Source: MWBF01 sp040772005
Lineage (GTDB): Bacteria; Chloroflexota; Anaerolineae; CG2-30-64-16
NCBI GenBank assembly: GCA_040772005.1
Contig: JAXGYZ010000010.1
Location: 175,568-239,567 of the forward strand
Length of the DNA stretch: 64,000 nt
Direction: 5' to 3'
Position 1 is the stretch's first letter. Each line of letters begins with the position of its first letter. The translations under genes and the position numbers were made by a program. Positions 17,703 through 28,623 of the stretch are shown piece after piece. A model generated the notes under the pieces. It was not told where the DNA came from, did not search any database, and saw only the letters and a program-made list of their open reading frames with translations.

Positions 17703-19065
17703 GGCAGCGTGCTCGGCGGGATCGGCACCGTCTCCATCCGGTCCAGCGGATAGCCCCGGCGGCGGCACAGCTCGACGCCGGGCAGGAACGCATCGCCCTG
17801 GCTGTCCAGCTTGCGCTGGAGCCGGTCGTCCAGCTCGCGTACGAGGGCCGCATGCTCGGGCTTGTCGACCAGGTTGTCGAGCTGGTACGGGTCGGCCTGG
17901 TTGTCGAACAGCAGCCACGGCCCGTCGAGCGACCGCACGTAGGTGTGCCGCGCGGTGCGCAGCCCCCGGTACTCCCGCCCGCCCAGCCCGTGCCACCAGT
18001 CCGCGATGGGGTGGTAGCAGGCAATCAGCGCGGCCCCGTCCGACGGGTCCGGCCCGCCGTCGAGGTAAGCCGTGAAGTCCAGTCCCTCGACCGACGGCGG
18101 AACAGGCAGGTCCGCAAGGCCGAGCAGCGTGGGCAGGAGGTCGGGCGTGCCGATGACCGCGTCCAGAGTGCGCGGCTGCCGGCCGTAGCGCGCGGGGTAG
18201 CGGAGCAGCATGGGCACGAGGATGGATTCCTCCCACGGCGCCTGCTTGTTGCCGTGCCCCTGGCAGCCCACCGCGTCGCCATGGTCCGAGGTGAACACGA
18301 AGAGCGTGTCGTCCGCGAGTCCCGTCTCGTCGAGCGTCGCCAGCAGGTCACCCAGGCACGCGTCGAGCGCGGTGCAGTGCGCGTAGTAGCCCGCCAGCGC
18401 GTGCGGCACGAACATGGAGAGCGGCAGCGGCACGTTGGGCCGCAGCCGGATCTTCTCCGCCGGGTACAGCTTACGGAAGGCCTCGGGCGCGGTGCCGTAC
18501 GGGTTGTGGGGCGGTCCCCACGACAGCACGAGCAGGAAGGGCTTGCTCCGGTCGTGCTCCCGGATGTAGCGCTGCGCCTCGCGCGTCTGCGCGATGGCGT
18601 CGTACCCTTCCCAGAACTCGGGCACGTCCGAATCGGCGCCGGCGGGGTCGGATGCATAATAGGCGGAGTGGTTGTAGTGGTGGGTGCATTCCAGCGTGCG
18701 CCAGAACTGGAACCCCTGGCGGCGCTCCGGCGGGATGTAGGCCGTGCGGCCGTGGCCGTCGACGTGCCACTTGCCGATGTAGGCCGTGTCGTAGCCGGCC
18801 GCGGCGAACAGCTTGCCCATCGTCACCGCATGGGGGTCGAGCGGCACGTCGTTGACGAACAGGCCGTGCGTCAGCGGGTACTGCCCGGTGAGCAGGCTGC
18901 CGCGGTACGGCGTGCAGACCGGGCAGGTGGAGATGGTGTTGGCCAGGTTCAGGCTCTCGCCGGCCAGCCGGTCGATGTGCGGGGTCTGGACGTTCGGATC
19001 GCCCGCATACCCCGTCGCCTGCCCGCGCCACTGGTCCGCAAAGACGAAGACGATGTTGGGTTGGG

Positions 19066-19069
<4 letters not shown>
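17690..19069 (-). CDS. Sulfatase with CTPYR variant motif, second of three
   Basis: 459 residues, ATG at 19069 overlapping the stop of oppF by 4 bases (ATGA). It starts [20 protein letters not shown]. The motif that should be CxPSR reads CTPYR (Cys52, Tyr55), so Ser is replaced by Tyr. The Cys, Pro and Arg are kept. Further signature: [19 protein letters not shown]. Other segments ([22 protein letters not shown]) fit the sulfatase fold. The change may alter recognition by the formylglycine-generating enzyme; similar CxPYR variants exist in sulfatases as far as I recall. It has no signal peptide and is probably cytoplasmic. It was placed in the operon between oppF and another sulfatase. Confidence 0.85.
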
Positions 19070-20123
<1,054 letters not shown>

Positions 20124-20127
<4 letters not shown>

Positions 20128-21137
20128 GCTGCGCCCCTCCGCTCGTAGAGGTGGCACGCGACCATGTGCCTGCCGCCGAGCTGCGTGTCCGCGGGGAGCA
20201 CCGTGTCGCACAGCCCTTCGATGGCCTCCGGGCAGCGCGGGTGGAAGGGACACCCCGGCGGCACGTTCAGCGGGTTGGGCACCATGCCCTCAATGGCCGC
20301 GAGCCGCCGCGTCGCGCGTGCGCCGATGCGCGGTATGGAGCGCAGCAGCGCGCGCAGATACGGGTGCTTCGGGTCGTGGAAGATGGTGTCCACGTCCGCA
20401 TACTCCATCACCCGTCCGAGGTACATGACGACCACCTCATCCGCCATCTCCGCGATGACGCCCAGGTCATGCGTGATGAACATGATCGCCATGCCGAGCT
20501 CGTTCTGCAGCCGCCGCATCAGCCGGAGGATCTGCGCCTCCGTGGTCACATCCAGCGCGGTCGTCGGCTCGTCCGCGATGAGCAGGCTGGGCCGCAGCAT
20601 CAGCGCCATGGCGATCATCGCGCGCTGCCGCATCCCGCCGCTGAGCTGGTGCGGGTAGGCCGCGTAGTTGCGCTCGGGGTTGGCAATGCCGACGTAGCGC
20701 ATCATGTCCATCACCGTCGCCTTCGCGACCGCGGGGCTGACGTTCTGGTGGAGCTGGATGGTCTCCGTGAGCTGGTTGCCGATGGTGTGGACCGGGCTGA
20801 AGGAGGTCATCGGCTCCTGGAAGATGAGGCTGATGACCGAGCCCCGGATGCTGCGCATCTGCGGATCCTCCGGCGCGAGGTCTGTGATCTTCACCGGCTC
20901 GCTCGCGCCGCCATAGCGCAGCGTGATCTCGCCGCTGACGATCCGCCCCGGCTTGGGCACGATCTGCATGATCGACTGCGCGGTCACGCTCTTGCCGCAG
21001 CCGCTCTCGCCGACGACGCCGAGCGTCTTGCCGCGGCGGATGGAGAAGGTCGCGCCGTCCACGGCCCGTACGGTTCCTTCGCGCAGGAAGAAGTAGGTCT
21101 TCAGGTCCCGGATGTCGATGAGCATGTCTTCGTGCAT
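20124..21137 (-). CDS. oppD: Oligopeptide-type ABC transporter ATPase (OppD-like)
   Basis: 337 residues from ATG 21137 ([16 protein letters not shown], the usual OppD beginning). An ATG at 21185 that overlaps the upstream sulfatase stop would add 16 residues. Walker A is [13 protein letters not shown], the signature is [15 protein letters not shown], Walker B is [14 protein letters not shown], the H-loop is FITHDLGV, and the C-terminal cysteine segment is [13 protein letters not shown]. It forms the ATPase pair with OppF. Having a sulfatase gene between oppC and oppD is unusual and ties the transporter closely to sulfate-ester cleavage. Confidence 0.92.
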
Positions 21138-21184
21138 CGCGCCCTGCTGTGTCAGTGTCTGGCCCGTCAATGCCCGTCCCGCCA

Positions 21185-22549
21185 TCAGAAGTTCCGTGTT
21201 CCGAAGCCGTAGAAGTGCTCCTGCCGGATGAGCCATTCCTCCCCCTGGCCGAGGTCGCGCAGGTGCTCCTCCCCGCGCTTGAAGTCGTCGCCCACGCGGC
21301 TCAGCCAGCCCTGCAGCTCGGCCTCGAGCGCCTGGCGCGTGGCCGCATGTTCCGGCTCGTGGAACAGGTTGTGCATCTGGTAGGGGTCCGCGGCATTGTC
21401 GAACAGCACGCCGCCCCCTTGCAGCCAGCGCGCATAGGTGTACCGCTCGGTGCGCACCCCGCGCCACGGCTGCCAGATTTGCGCCTGGTCGAACGAGACA
21501 TACTCGCCGATGAGCACGGAGGACGGCCGGTCACCCTCCGCCGCAGCCCCATCCGTCATGAAGCCGCTCAGGTCGCGGCCGTTCATCTCCGCCGGCACGG
21601 GCACGCCCGCCAGCCCGAGCAGCGTCGGTGCATGGTCCACCACGCCGATGAGCAGGTCGTTTGTCTCGCCGGCGGGCAGGTGGCCCGGCCAGCGCGCGAT
21701 GAGCGGGATGTGGATGCTCTCGTCGTGCGGCTGCTGCTTGTTGCGCCGGCCATGTGCCCACAGCATGTCACCGTGGTCGGAGGAGAAGACAACGATGGTG
21801 TTCTCGGCCAGCCCGAGCCGTTCCAGCGCGTCCATCAGCCGGCCCACGTTGCGGTCCAGCGCGGTGACGTGCGCATAGTAGCCGGCCAGCGCCTCGGGGT
21901 CCGCGCCCTCCATGTTGGGCCGCAGCGCGACCCGGTCGGTCGGGTACATGTCCAGGAACTCCTGCGGGACCGTGCGGTACGGGTCGTGCGGCGGGCCCCA
22001 CGACAGGAACAGGCAGAACGGCTCGTCGCGGAAACGTTCGAGGAAGCCGATGGCCTGGTCCGTCTGGATGTCCGCATCGTACCCCGCCTTGCGCTGGAGC
22101 ACGGGGTTGTCGTCCTCGTACCACTTCGGGTCGAAGTAGTTGTGGTTGCAGTTGTATGCGGCCCAGTACGCATCGAACCCGTGGCGGCGGCGGCCCGGCG
22201 GGGTGAACATGTGGCGCGAGATGCCGTCGAGGTGCCACTTGCCGACGTAGCCGCAGCGATACCCCGCGTCGTTGAGCGCATGGGCGATGCTGCGCTCGTC
22301 CTCGGGCAGCCGCAGGTCGTTGACGATGCAGCGGCAGCTCAGCGCGTACTTGCCGGTCAGCAGGGTCGCACGGCTCGGCGTGCACACGGGCGAGTTCGCA
22401 TACGCGTGGGTGAACAGCGTGCCCTCGCCGGCCAGGCGGTCCAGGTTCGGCGTATACACCGGCTCGCGCAGCGGCTCGGGCATGCACCCCATGGCCGTCG
22501 CCCGCATCTGGTCCGCAAAGATGTACAGGATGTTGGGTTTATCAGGCAT
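21185..22549 (-). CDS. Sulfatase, third of three, between oppC and oppD
   Basis: 454 residues, ATG at 22549 (MPDKPNILYIFADQMRATAM). An earlier start at 22618 would read through a dispersed GC-rich repeat, so it was rejected. The formylglycine motif is VCTPSRATLLTGK (Cys56, intact CxPSR). The metal-site segment is VVFSSDHGDMLWAHGR. YVGKWHLDGISRH and SWGPPHDPYR match the second sulfatase in the operon, so the two are related paralogs with the same general architecture. There is no signal peptide. It probably acts in the cytoplasm on the substrate brought in by the Opp-type transporter. Confidence 0.88.
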   Translation of the reverse strand: MPDKPNILYIFADQMRATAMGCMPEPLREPVYTPNLDRLAGEGTLFTHAYANSPVCTPSRATLLTGKYALSCRCIVNDLRLPEDERSIAHALNDAGYRCGYVGKWHLDGISRHMFTPPGRRRHGFDAYWAAYNCNHNYFDPKWYEDDNPVLQRKAGYDADIQTDQAIGFLERFRDEPFCLFLSWGPPHDPYRTVPQEFLDMYPTDRVALRPNMEGADPEALAGYYAHVTALDRNVGRLMDALERLGLAENTIVVFSSDHGDMLWAHGRRNKQQPHDESIHIPLIARWPGHLPAGETNDLLIGVVDHAPTLLGLAGVPVPAEMNGRDLSGFMTDGAAAEGDRPSSVLIGEYVSFDQAQIWQPWRGVRTERYTYARWLQGGGVLFDNAADPYQMHNLFHEPEHAATRQALEAELQGWLSRVGDDFKRGEEHLRDLGQGEEWLIRQEHFYGFGTRNF

Positions 22550-22591
22550 GATGTTGTGTCCCTGGGTACGTTCTTGAAAAATAGATCCTCT

Positions 22592-22713
22592 GTAGGGGCG
22601 GGGTCGCCCCGCCCGCACACCGGCCGTTCAGATGGACGTCTGGGCGGGGTGACCCCGCCCCTACGCATCCGGCCGTTCAGATGGACGTCTGGGCGGGGTG
22701 ACCCCGCCCCTAC
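22592..22713. repeat. GC-rich hairpin repeat cluster (GTAGGGGCGGGG family)
   Basis: A GTAGGGGCGGGG-type arm at 22592-22614 is followed by two copies of a 45-base unit (22620-22664 and 22669-22713) spaced 49 bases. Each unit ends in GGGCGGGGT gac CCCGCCC-type hairpin bases. The same motif occurs at 16126-16147. It fills the 175-base gap between oppC and the sulfatase gene and might modulate read-through. Confidence 0.75.
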
Positions 22714-22724
22714 AAATCCGGCCC

Positions 22725-23903
22725 CTAAATCGCGTATGGGTCGGCCGCATCGCGCAGCCCGTCGCCCGCAAAATTGAACGCCAGCACGACGATGACGACG
22801 AACAGCCCCGGCAGCAGCAGCCACGGCGCCAGCACCACCGCGCGCAGGTTCTGCGCGCCCTGCAGCAGCACGCCCCAGCTCACGATCGGCGGCTGCAGCC
22901 CCAGCCCCAGGAAGCTCAGCGAGGTCTCGCTCAGGATCATGGCCGGAATGGACAGCGTCAGGCTCGCGATGAGATGGCTGGTGAACGACGGCACCATGTG
23001 GCGCAGGATGATGCGCATGCGCGGCGCATTCGCCAGCCGCGCCGCAAGGATGAAGTCCTCCTCGCGCAGCGCCATGAACCGCCCGCGCACGACGCGCGCC
23101 AGCCCGGTCCATCCGATCAGCGAGAGGATGATCGTGATGCCGAAGTAGATGCGCAGCGGCGGCCAGCTCGGCGGTAGCGCCGCGCCGAGCGTCAGCCAGA
23201 GCGGGATGGCCGGCAGCGAGCGGAGAAACTCGATGATCCGCTGGATGATCACGTCCACCATGCCGCCGACATAGCCGGAGATGCCGCCCAGGATGATGCC
23301 GAGGATGAGCGACAGGAACACGCCCATCAGGCCGATGGACAGCGAGATGCGCGCGCCGTAGACGATGCGCGAGAGCAGGTCGCGGCCCATCTCGTCCGCC
23401 CCGAGCAGGAACAGCATCTGGTCGCTGCCGGTCTCTTCGGGTTCGATGCCGACCAGGTGCCGGTCCATTTCGAAGCGCCCCCACATCTCATACGGGTCGC
23501 CCTGCACGAAGAACTTGACGGGGTAGACGAGCGTCTCGTCGGGCACGACGACCATCGCCAGCGTCTCGGGGTTCCGGCTGGACTTGTAGCCATAGACGAA
23601 CGGCCGCGGGTGGAACTGCCCCTGCGCGTCGACGAAGTGGAGGGTCATGGGCGGCGCCAGCACCCAGCGCGGGTTGAAGCGGTTGGGGTCGTGCGGCGCG
23701 ACGAACTCGCAGAACAGGGCGATCAGGTAGGCGAGTATCAGGATGACGACGCTGGCGACGGCCAGCTTGTGCTGCTGAAAGCGCCACCACATCAGCCGCC
23801 ATTGGGACGCGGTGTAGAGCCGCTCGCCCTGCAGGTCTCTGCGGGCCTGCGGCTGGCCGGGGATGACGGCGGGGGCCGGCTGCGATGGGGTCGGGATGCT
23901 CAT
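22725..23903 (-). CDS. oppC: ABC transporter permease (OppC-like)
   Basis: 392 residues, longer than a usual OppC (about 300) because of an insertion of about 100 residues after the first membrane helix (from FVAPHDPNRFNPRW to EETGSDQMLFLLG), which would face outside. The rest has the classic permease features: GADEMGRDLLSRIVYGARISL, five further membrane helices, and an EAA-like loop (REEDFILAARLANAPRMRI). It forms the membrane channel with OppB. The start ATG at 23903 lies 14 bases after the oppB stop. Long OppC variants of this kind are common in Chloroflexota and relatives. Confidence 0.9.
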   Translation of the reverse strand: MSIPTPSQPAPAVIPGQPQARRDLQGERLYTASQWRLMWWRFQQHKLAVASVVILILAYLIALFCEFVAPHDPNRFNPRWVLAPPMTLHFVDAQGQFHPRPFVYGYKSSRNPETLAMVVVPDETLVYPVKFFVQGDPYEMWGRFEMDRHLVGIEPEETGSDQMLFLLGADEMGRDLLSRIVYGARISLSIGLMGVFLSLILGIILGGISGYVGGMVDVIIQRIIEFLRSLPAIPLWLTLGAALPPSWPPLRIYFGITIILSLIGWTGLARVVRGRFMALREEDFILAARLANAPRMRIILRHMVPSFTSHLIASLTLSIPAMILSETSLSFLGLGLQPPIVSWGVLLQGAQNLRAVVLAPWLLLPGLFVVIVVLAFNFAGDGLRDAADPYAI

Positions 23904-23917
23904 GGGCGGCTCCGCTT

Positions 23918-24904
23918 TTATTCGATTCGGATGCGCGGGTCAACCCACGCCAGCAGCAGGTCGGAGATGAGCGTGCCGAGCACGGTCAGCGAGCTCAGCA
24001 ACAGGAAGAAGCTGCCGGCCAGGTACATATCCTGGCTCATCAGCGACCGGATCTGCATCGGCCCCGTCGTCGGCAGGCTCAGCACGACCGAGATGATGGT
24101 CGTACCGGAGACGAGCCCCGGCAGCACGTACGCCATGCTGGAGACGAACGGGTTCAGCGCGACGCGCACCGGGTACTTCCAGATGAGCTGCCACTCCTTC
24201 ATCCCCTTCGCGCGCGCGGTCACGACATACGGCTTGCGCAGCTCGTCCAGCAGGTTGGCGCGCATCGTGCGGATGAGCGCGGCCGTCCCCGAGATGCCCA
24301 GCACGATGACCGGCACCCACAGGTGCTTCAGCAGGTCGACGAACTTGTCCCAGCTCCACGCCGCGTTGCGGTAGGCTTCGGAAAAGAGCCCGCCCACCTC
24401 CAGCCCGAAGGTGGAGTAGCCGACCCACATCAGGACGAGCGCCAGCAGGAAGTCCGGAATGCCCTGGCCGACGAAGCCGATGAAGCTGAACAGGTAGTCC
24501 GGGATGGAGTACTGGTGCGTCGCGGAATAGACTCCAATGGGGAATGCAACAATCCACGTGAAGATGAGCGTCGCGATGGAGATGGCAAAGGTCCACCCGA
24601 TGCGCTCCCAGATGAGGTCGCCAACCGGGCGGTTCCACTGCATCGAGTGGCCGAAGTCCCCGCGGAAGATGATGTTGCCCATCCACTTGAAGTACTGCAG
24701 GTAGATGGGCTGGTCGAGCCCGTACCGCTGCCGCAGCGCAGACAAGAGCTGCTCGCTGGCCTCCTGCCCCGAGTTCTCCAGTTGGGTCGCATACACCGAG
24801 ATGTAGTCACCCGGCGGGAGCTGGATCAGGACAAAGGTCACGATGGAAATCGCCAGCACTGTCGGGATAAAGAGCAGCAGGCGTTTGAGGACAAACTTAA
24901 GCAT
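23918..24904 (-). CDS. oppB: ABC transporter permease (OppB-like)
   Basis: 328 residues, starting MLKFVLKRLLLFIPTVLAIS, the typical OppB first helix. A periplasmic-type loop (LRQRYGLDQPIYLQYFKWM, then GDFGHSMQW) and five more helices follow. The EAA-like loop is seen around VTARAKGMKEWQLIWKY. It partners OppC. It is separated from the solute-binding gene by 138 bases with a strong hairpin, a common way to keep binding-protein levels above permease levels. Confidence 0.92.
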   Translation of the reverse strand: MLKFVLKRLLLFIPTVLAISIVTFVLIQLPPGDYISVYATQLENSGQEASEQLLSALRQRYGLDQPIYLQYFKWMGNIIFRGDFGHSMQWNRPVGDLIWERIGWTFAISIATLIFTWIVAFPIGVYSATHQYSIPDYLFSFIGFVGQGIPDFLLALVLMWVGYSTFGLEVGGLFSEAYRNAAWSWDKFVDLLKHLWVPVIVLGISGTAALIRTMRANLLDELRKPYVVTARAKGMKEWQLIWKYPVRVALNPFVSSMAYVLPGLVSGTTIISVVLSLPTTGPMQIRSLMSQDMYLAGSFFLLLSSLTVLGTLISDLLLAWVDPRIRIE

Positions 24905-24934
24905 TGCGCGGACCTATGACGGACATGCGATGAT

Positions 24935-24965
24935 GGCAGAGACGTCCCACCAGGACGTCTCTGCC
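24935..24965 (-). terminator. Perfect 13-bp hairpin between binding-protein and permease genes
   Basis: GGCAGAGACGTCC pairs with GGACGTCTCTGCC across a 5-base loop, in the 138-base gap downstream of the solute-binding gene and upstream of oppB on the minus strand. A second inverted pair, GACCACAC/GTGTGGTC, lies at about 24976-25021. No clear U-run follows, so an attenuator or mRNA-stabilising hairpin is as likely as a full terminator. Confidence 0.55.
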
Positions 24966-25042
24966 GGTACAGTGTGACCACACGTGCCCTCCAAAGGGCC
25001 AAGTCATCCTTCCGTGTGGTCTGTGTTTTCCGTGGTCGGGCT

Positions 25043-27061
25043 TTAGCTCTCGATCCACCAGTGATCTATGAGGTAGTTGCGCCACATGTCGTACTCGATG
25101 CTCAGGATCTGGTCTTTGGTCGGTGAGTTATGGACCGTGTTCTTGACGATCCCGACGCGCGGCACCAGGCCGACCGTGCCGATGCACCAGAGCCCCTCCG
25201 CGTTGAGCTGGAGCATCTTCAGCCCCAGCGCGCGGTACTCGTCCGTGCCGTTCGGCGTCTGCCGCCAGGCTTCGCTCGTCTCCCACAGCTCCTTGATGAC
25301 ATCCGGCGGCTCCATCCCCTCGGCGCCCTTCGTGTCCAGCCACTGCCGCCACAGCGGGCCGCCCAGCGGCGTGTTGGTCCAGTGCCACGGCGGGCGATAG
25401 CGGATGGGCTCGTTCTGCCGCGAGTACACCTCAGACGACCCGCCGATGGCCCACACGCCGATGTCGTGCTCGTTGGCGCGCATGCGCTGCATGAAGAACT
25501 GCTGGTCCTGGGTCTTGACGGTCAGGTTGATGCCGACCCGCTCCCAGTAGGTCGCGATCATGTTGCAGACCTCGGTCAGGTCCGCGCGGCCGGCATCCAC
25601 TTCCATCGTCAGCGCCAGCGGCTGCCCGTCCGGCCGGAGCCGGAACTTCTTGGCTGCGTCCCACGGGAGGCCGATGTCGTCGAGCAGCTTGCCCGCTTCC
25701 TCGGGGTTGTACTCGATGTACATCTGGTCCAGCCCGTCCTGCCAGAAGCTCGCGCCGGGGTGCATGATGGGCTGGCGCGGCACGCCCAGGCCGGCGAAGC
25801 GCAGTTCGTTGATTTCGTCGCGGTTGAGCGCGTGCGACATGGCCTGCCGCCAGCGCAGGTCCTGGAACAGCGTGCGCAGCACCTCGTCGTTGTGGGTGTA
25901 GTTGAAGCAGAAGCCGCATTCGGATGCGCGCAGGTCCGGGTGCAGGTTGGTCGTGTAATTGCCCTTCTGCTCATTTTCCTTGTAAAGCGGGTAGTTGGCG
26001 AGGGTCAGGAACCAGCTATGGTGCGTGCCTTCGCCGGCCAGCACCTTGGCCGTGAGCACCTCGCGGTTCTCGACGACCGTGCGCTCGATTTCATCGGTGT
26101 AGGGCAGCTGGTTGCCCGCGCTGTCCACGGCCCAGTAGTACGGGTTGCGGACGTAGATGCGGTTGCCCATCGTGTCCTGGCTGTCGTATTTCCACGGGGC
26201 CAGTGTCGGCAGCGCCTTGTCCTGCTGCAGTTGCGCCCCCTGGCTGTGGAATTGGAACGCCTGGATCCAGGTCTCGTACTTCTCTTCCTTGGCCTTCGCG
26301 TCGGCATCCGGGTTGTGCGTCTTGTGCCACTGGGACAGGTAGTGCTTTGGTGACCACGGAGCCAGGTTGGGCAGGAAGTCGAGGATGGCCGGGTACGGGA
26401 TGGCGAACTTGATGGTGAACGTGAAATCATCCTCCGCCGTGAAGGTCATCGGGGTGCCGCCCGGCGCCCACTTCTGGTCGACAGTCGGCGTGAGGTCGGT
26501 ATTCAGGAATATGTCCTCGTACCAGAACATGACATCCGCGGTGGTCAGCGGCTGGCCGTCGGACCACTTGACGCCTTTGCGCATGACAATTCGAAGCTCC
26601 AGGTAGTCATCCGAGAGTTGCCACTCCTTGACGACGACCGGGACGATGTGTTGCTGGTCGAAGGTGCGCCCGGCCACCGCACGGCCCAGCGCGCCCTCGA
26701 TTTCCATCAAGTCGCCGGTCGGGTCGGCGACGATGCTGGACAGCTTGCCGCCGTATTGTCCCACGCTTTCGAGCGGCTGGATAACCCACGGCTCCTCCGG
26801 GAGCCGTTCATCCACGGGCGGGAGTTGACCGGCCTTCACCAGTTCGGCCAGCATCGGCGCTTCGTTGTACTTGGACACCGGTGCGGCAGTTGCAGCGGGT
26901 GCAGTCGTGGCGGTCGGGGCCGCCGTGGCGGCGGCAGGTGGCGGGGCCGAAGTCGGGGCGGCCGGCGCAGGCTGCTGGCCCGCGCAGGCTGCGAGCAGTC
27001 CGGTGGACAGGAGGCCGCCGGATCCTGCCAGGAACTTGCGCCTGGACATGCTTCTGCTCAT
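25043..27061 (-). CDS. Extracellular solute-binding protein, family 5 (Opp/Dpp type), Tat lipoprotein
   Basis: 672 residues. ATG at 27061 with AAGGAG about 8 bases upstream. The N-terminus has a twin-arginine motif (SRRKFLAGSGG) followed by lipobox LAAC, then a Pro/Ala/Thr linker. This indicates Tat export and membrane anchoring. The family 5 fold is recognisable in KGVKWSDGQPLTTADVMFWYED and HNPDADAKAKEEKYETW regions, shown here as KGVKWSDGQPL and TTADVMFWYED. It is long for the family (usually 520-600). It captures the substrate for OppBCDF. The three sulfatases in the operon suggest a sulfated oligosaccharide or other sulfate ester rather than a peptide, but this is inferred only from context. 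Confidence 0.9.
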   Translation of the reverse strand: MSRSMSRRKFLAGSGGLLSTGLLAACAGQQPAPAAPTSAPPPAAATAAPTATTAPAATAAPVSKYNEAPMLAELVKAGQLPPVDERLPEEPWVIQPLESVGQYGGKLSSIVADPTGDLMEIEGALGRAVAGRTFDQQHIVPVVVKEWQLSDDYLELRIVMRKGVKWSDGQPLTTADVMFWYEDIFLNTDLTPTVDQKWAPGGTPMTFTAEDDFTFTIKFAIPYPAILDFLPNLAPWSPKHYLSQWHKTHNPDADAKAKEEKYETWIQAFQFHSQGAQLQQDKALPTLAPWKYDSQDTMGNRIYVRNPYYWAVDSAGNQLPYTDEIERTVVENREVLTAKVLAGEGTHHSWFLTLANYPLYKENEQKGNYTTNLHPDLRASECGFCFNYTHNDEVLRTLFQDLRWRQAMSHALNRDEINELRFAGLGVPRQPIMHPGASFWQDGLDQMYIEYNPEEAGKLLDDIGLPWDAAKKFRLRPDGQPLALTMEVDAGRADLTEVCNMIATYWERVGINLTVKTQDQQFFMQRMRANEHDIGVWAIGGSSEVYSRQNEPIRYRPPWHWTNTPLGGPLWRQWLDTKGAEGMEPPDVIKELWETSEAWRQTPNGTDEYRALGLKMLQLNAEGLWCIGTVGLVPRVGIVKNTVHNSPTKDQILSIEYDMWRNYLIDHWWIES

Positions 27062-27112
27062 GCGAGTGCTCCTTTCTCCATTGAACGAGGGGACAATGTA
27101 GTTGCCGGTGAT

Positions 27113-27141
27113 ATTTTACTGCCACAGGCCAGGACCGCCAA
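27113..27141 (-). promoter_or_regulatory. Sigma-70-like promoter of the Opp-sulfatase operon
   Basis: On the minus strand TTGGCG (27136-27141) is followed after exactly 17 bases by TAAAAT (27113-27118). The predicted start site lies about 45 bases ahead of the ATG at 27061. Confidence 0.6.
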
Positions 27142-27301
27142 ACGCGTCGGTTCGGTATCTGGCATTCCCGACATTGCAGGCTGCTGGCGGCTTACGAAGC
27201 ATCAGTCGGCCCGCTGCCAGTTCAGGATGTAGCGGCAGGCTTCAGTGAGCTTGAAAGGAACCGGCGCTTCAGGGCTGATCGGACTGTCTTTTTCGCCTAT
27301 T

Positions 27302-28429
27302 TCAGTTGGCCCAGCCCCAGTCCATGCGCCGGGCGTATTCTTCGGCGATAGGGCGCAAGCGCCGGCAGACCTCTTCAGGGTCCTGCTCCGGCGCCACGTG
27401 TAGCATCGGCACCACGATTACATCGGGTGTCATGAGTTCCATGATTTCGCGGTACCAGGCCACGGGTTCGGGCTTGCCGTCCCAGCTCAGCAGGATGAAG
27501 GCCTTCTTCCTGAGCGAGACCTTCATCTTCGGCAGATCTCGGTGGCTGTAAGTGTCCGCCAGGTCGAGCGAGCGCGGCGAGCAGGGGTGCTCGACGTAGG
27601 CCGCATGGCACGGATTGGGCCCGCAGTTGTGCAGGCCGCCGCGCCCAAACTCTTCGAAGATGCGTGCGTGATAGGGGGCCGAAAACTCGGCGTAAGTGGC
27701 TGGCCCGAAGCTGGCAGCCACGTCATCGGAGGTATGGCCCTTGTAGCCCTCCGGAAACCACGTATCCGGGAAGTCGGTGGTGGCGATGAATTCTTCACCG
27801 CCTGCGGCTTGGATGCCCGCGCGAATCGTGCGTGCGAACAGGTCCTGGATGTTATCCAGCAGTTTGTGCATTGCCGCCGGGGCGACTTTGATCGCCAGCA
27901 GGGTTTCGGTCATGCCGAGCAGATCGGCCGCCACATTGAGCCCGCCCGCGGCATCGAGGAGGGAGACAGGGATAAACCCCTCGCCAGCTTCAGAGAACAT
28001 TGCAATGCGCCGCAACCCCTCCGGCAGCCAGCCGTCCGTCCATGGGTCGGGGTGGGGAAGAGCATCCACCTGCGCTTCGAGGTCGGTAATGATCGTTTCC
28101 TTGATCCCCGGTGTCTGGTCGGGACTGTCGCCCCAGTAGTACTCGGCGCCGTAGGCCGAGGCCAGGCACGAGCAGCCCACATCCGGGCGCATGCCGGGCA
28201 AGGCATCCGAGGATGGCACCAACTCCCAGGTTGTGAGCGCGGCGTCGAGCGCCACTTCAAGCTGAATGTCAGCATCTTGCATCTGCTCGCGCATGGAATA
28301 GGGGCTGCGACGGCTGGTGCGGATGAGCAGCGGGATGCGCTCCAGCGGCTCTCCAGCCCACAATCGCCGCATCATCTTCTTGCGGCGGTCAGCTTCCTCG
28401 CGCATGTGGGGCGTGATAGGTAATCTCAT
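27302..28429 (-). CDS. Uroporphyrinogen decarboxylase-family protein
   Basis: 375 residues from the ATG at 28429 (MRLPITPHMREEADRRKKMM). A start at 28510 would add a non-conserved N-terminus. The fold is suggested by features of the URO-D/MtaA superfamily: an N-terminal basic helix with LWAGEPLERIPLLIR, a central IPVSLLDAAGGLNVAADLLG, a GGEEFIATTDFPDTWFPEG segment, and a late HNCGPNPCHAAYVEHPCSPR with paired Cys/His that could bind a metal (split here as HNCGPNPCHAAY and VEHPCSPR). Members are often methyltransferases acting with corrinoid proteins rather than heme enzymes. No corrinoid protein gene is nearby. It is transcribed in the same direction as the Opp operon, 240 bases upstream, but that operon has its own promoter. 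Confidence 0.65.
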   Translation of the reverse strand: MRLPITPHMREEADRRKKMMRRLWAGEPLERIPLLIRTSRRSPYSMREQMQDADIQLEVALDAALTTWELVPSSDALPGMRPDVGCSCLASAYGAEYYWGDSPDQTPGIKETIITDLEAQVDALPHPDPWTDGWLPEGLRRIAMFSEAGEGFIPVSLLDAAGGLNVAADLLGMTETLLAIKVAPAAMHKLLDNIQDLFARTIRAGIQAAGGEEFIATTDFPDTWFPEGYKGHTSDDVAASFGPATYAEFSAPYHARIFEEFGRGGLHNCGPNPCHAAYVEHPCSPRSLDLADTYSHRDLPKMKVSLRKKAFILLSWDGKPEPVAWYREIMELMTPDVIVVPMLHVAPEQDPEEVCRRLRPIAEEYARRMDWGWAN

Positions 28430-28623
28430 AGGCGGGCAAGGCGGCAGGTTAACATGCGATACGCGCGCGTGTACAGCGGGTTGCTCGTCTGCATAGGTCC
28501 GATCGGACACGGAGCTGCCCCCTTCGCAAGTTTGCGTGGCAGCGCAGGAAGGCAGGGCAGAATTCGGATGTCGTGACCATCATACTCTTAAAGAAGATGC
28601 GAGTCAATCCTTGTTCGACAGCG

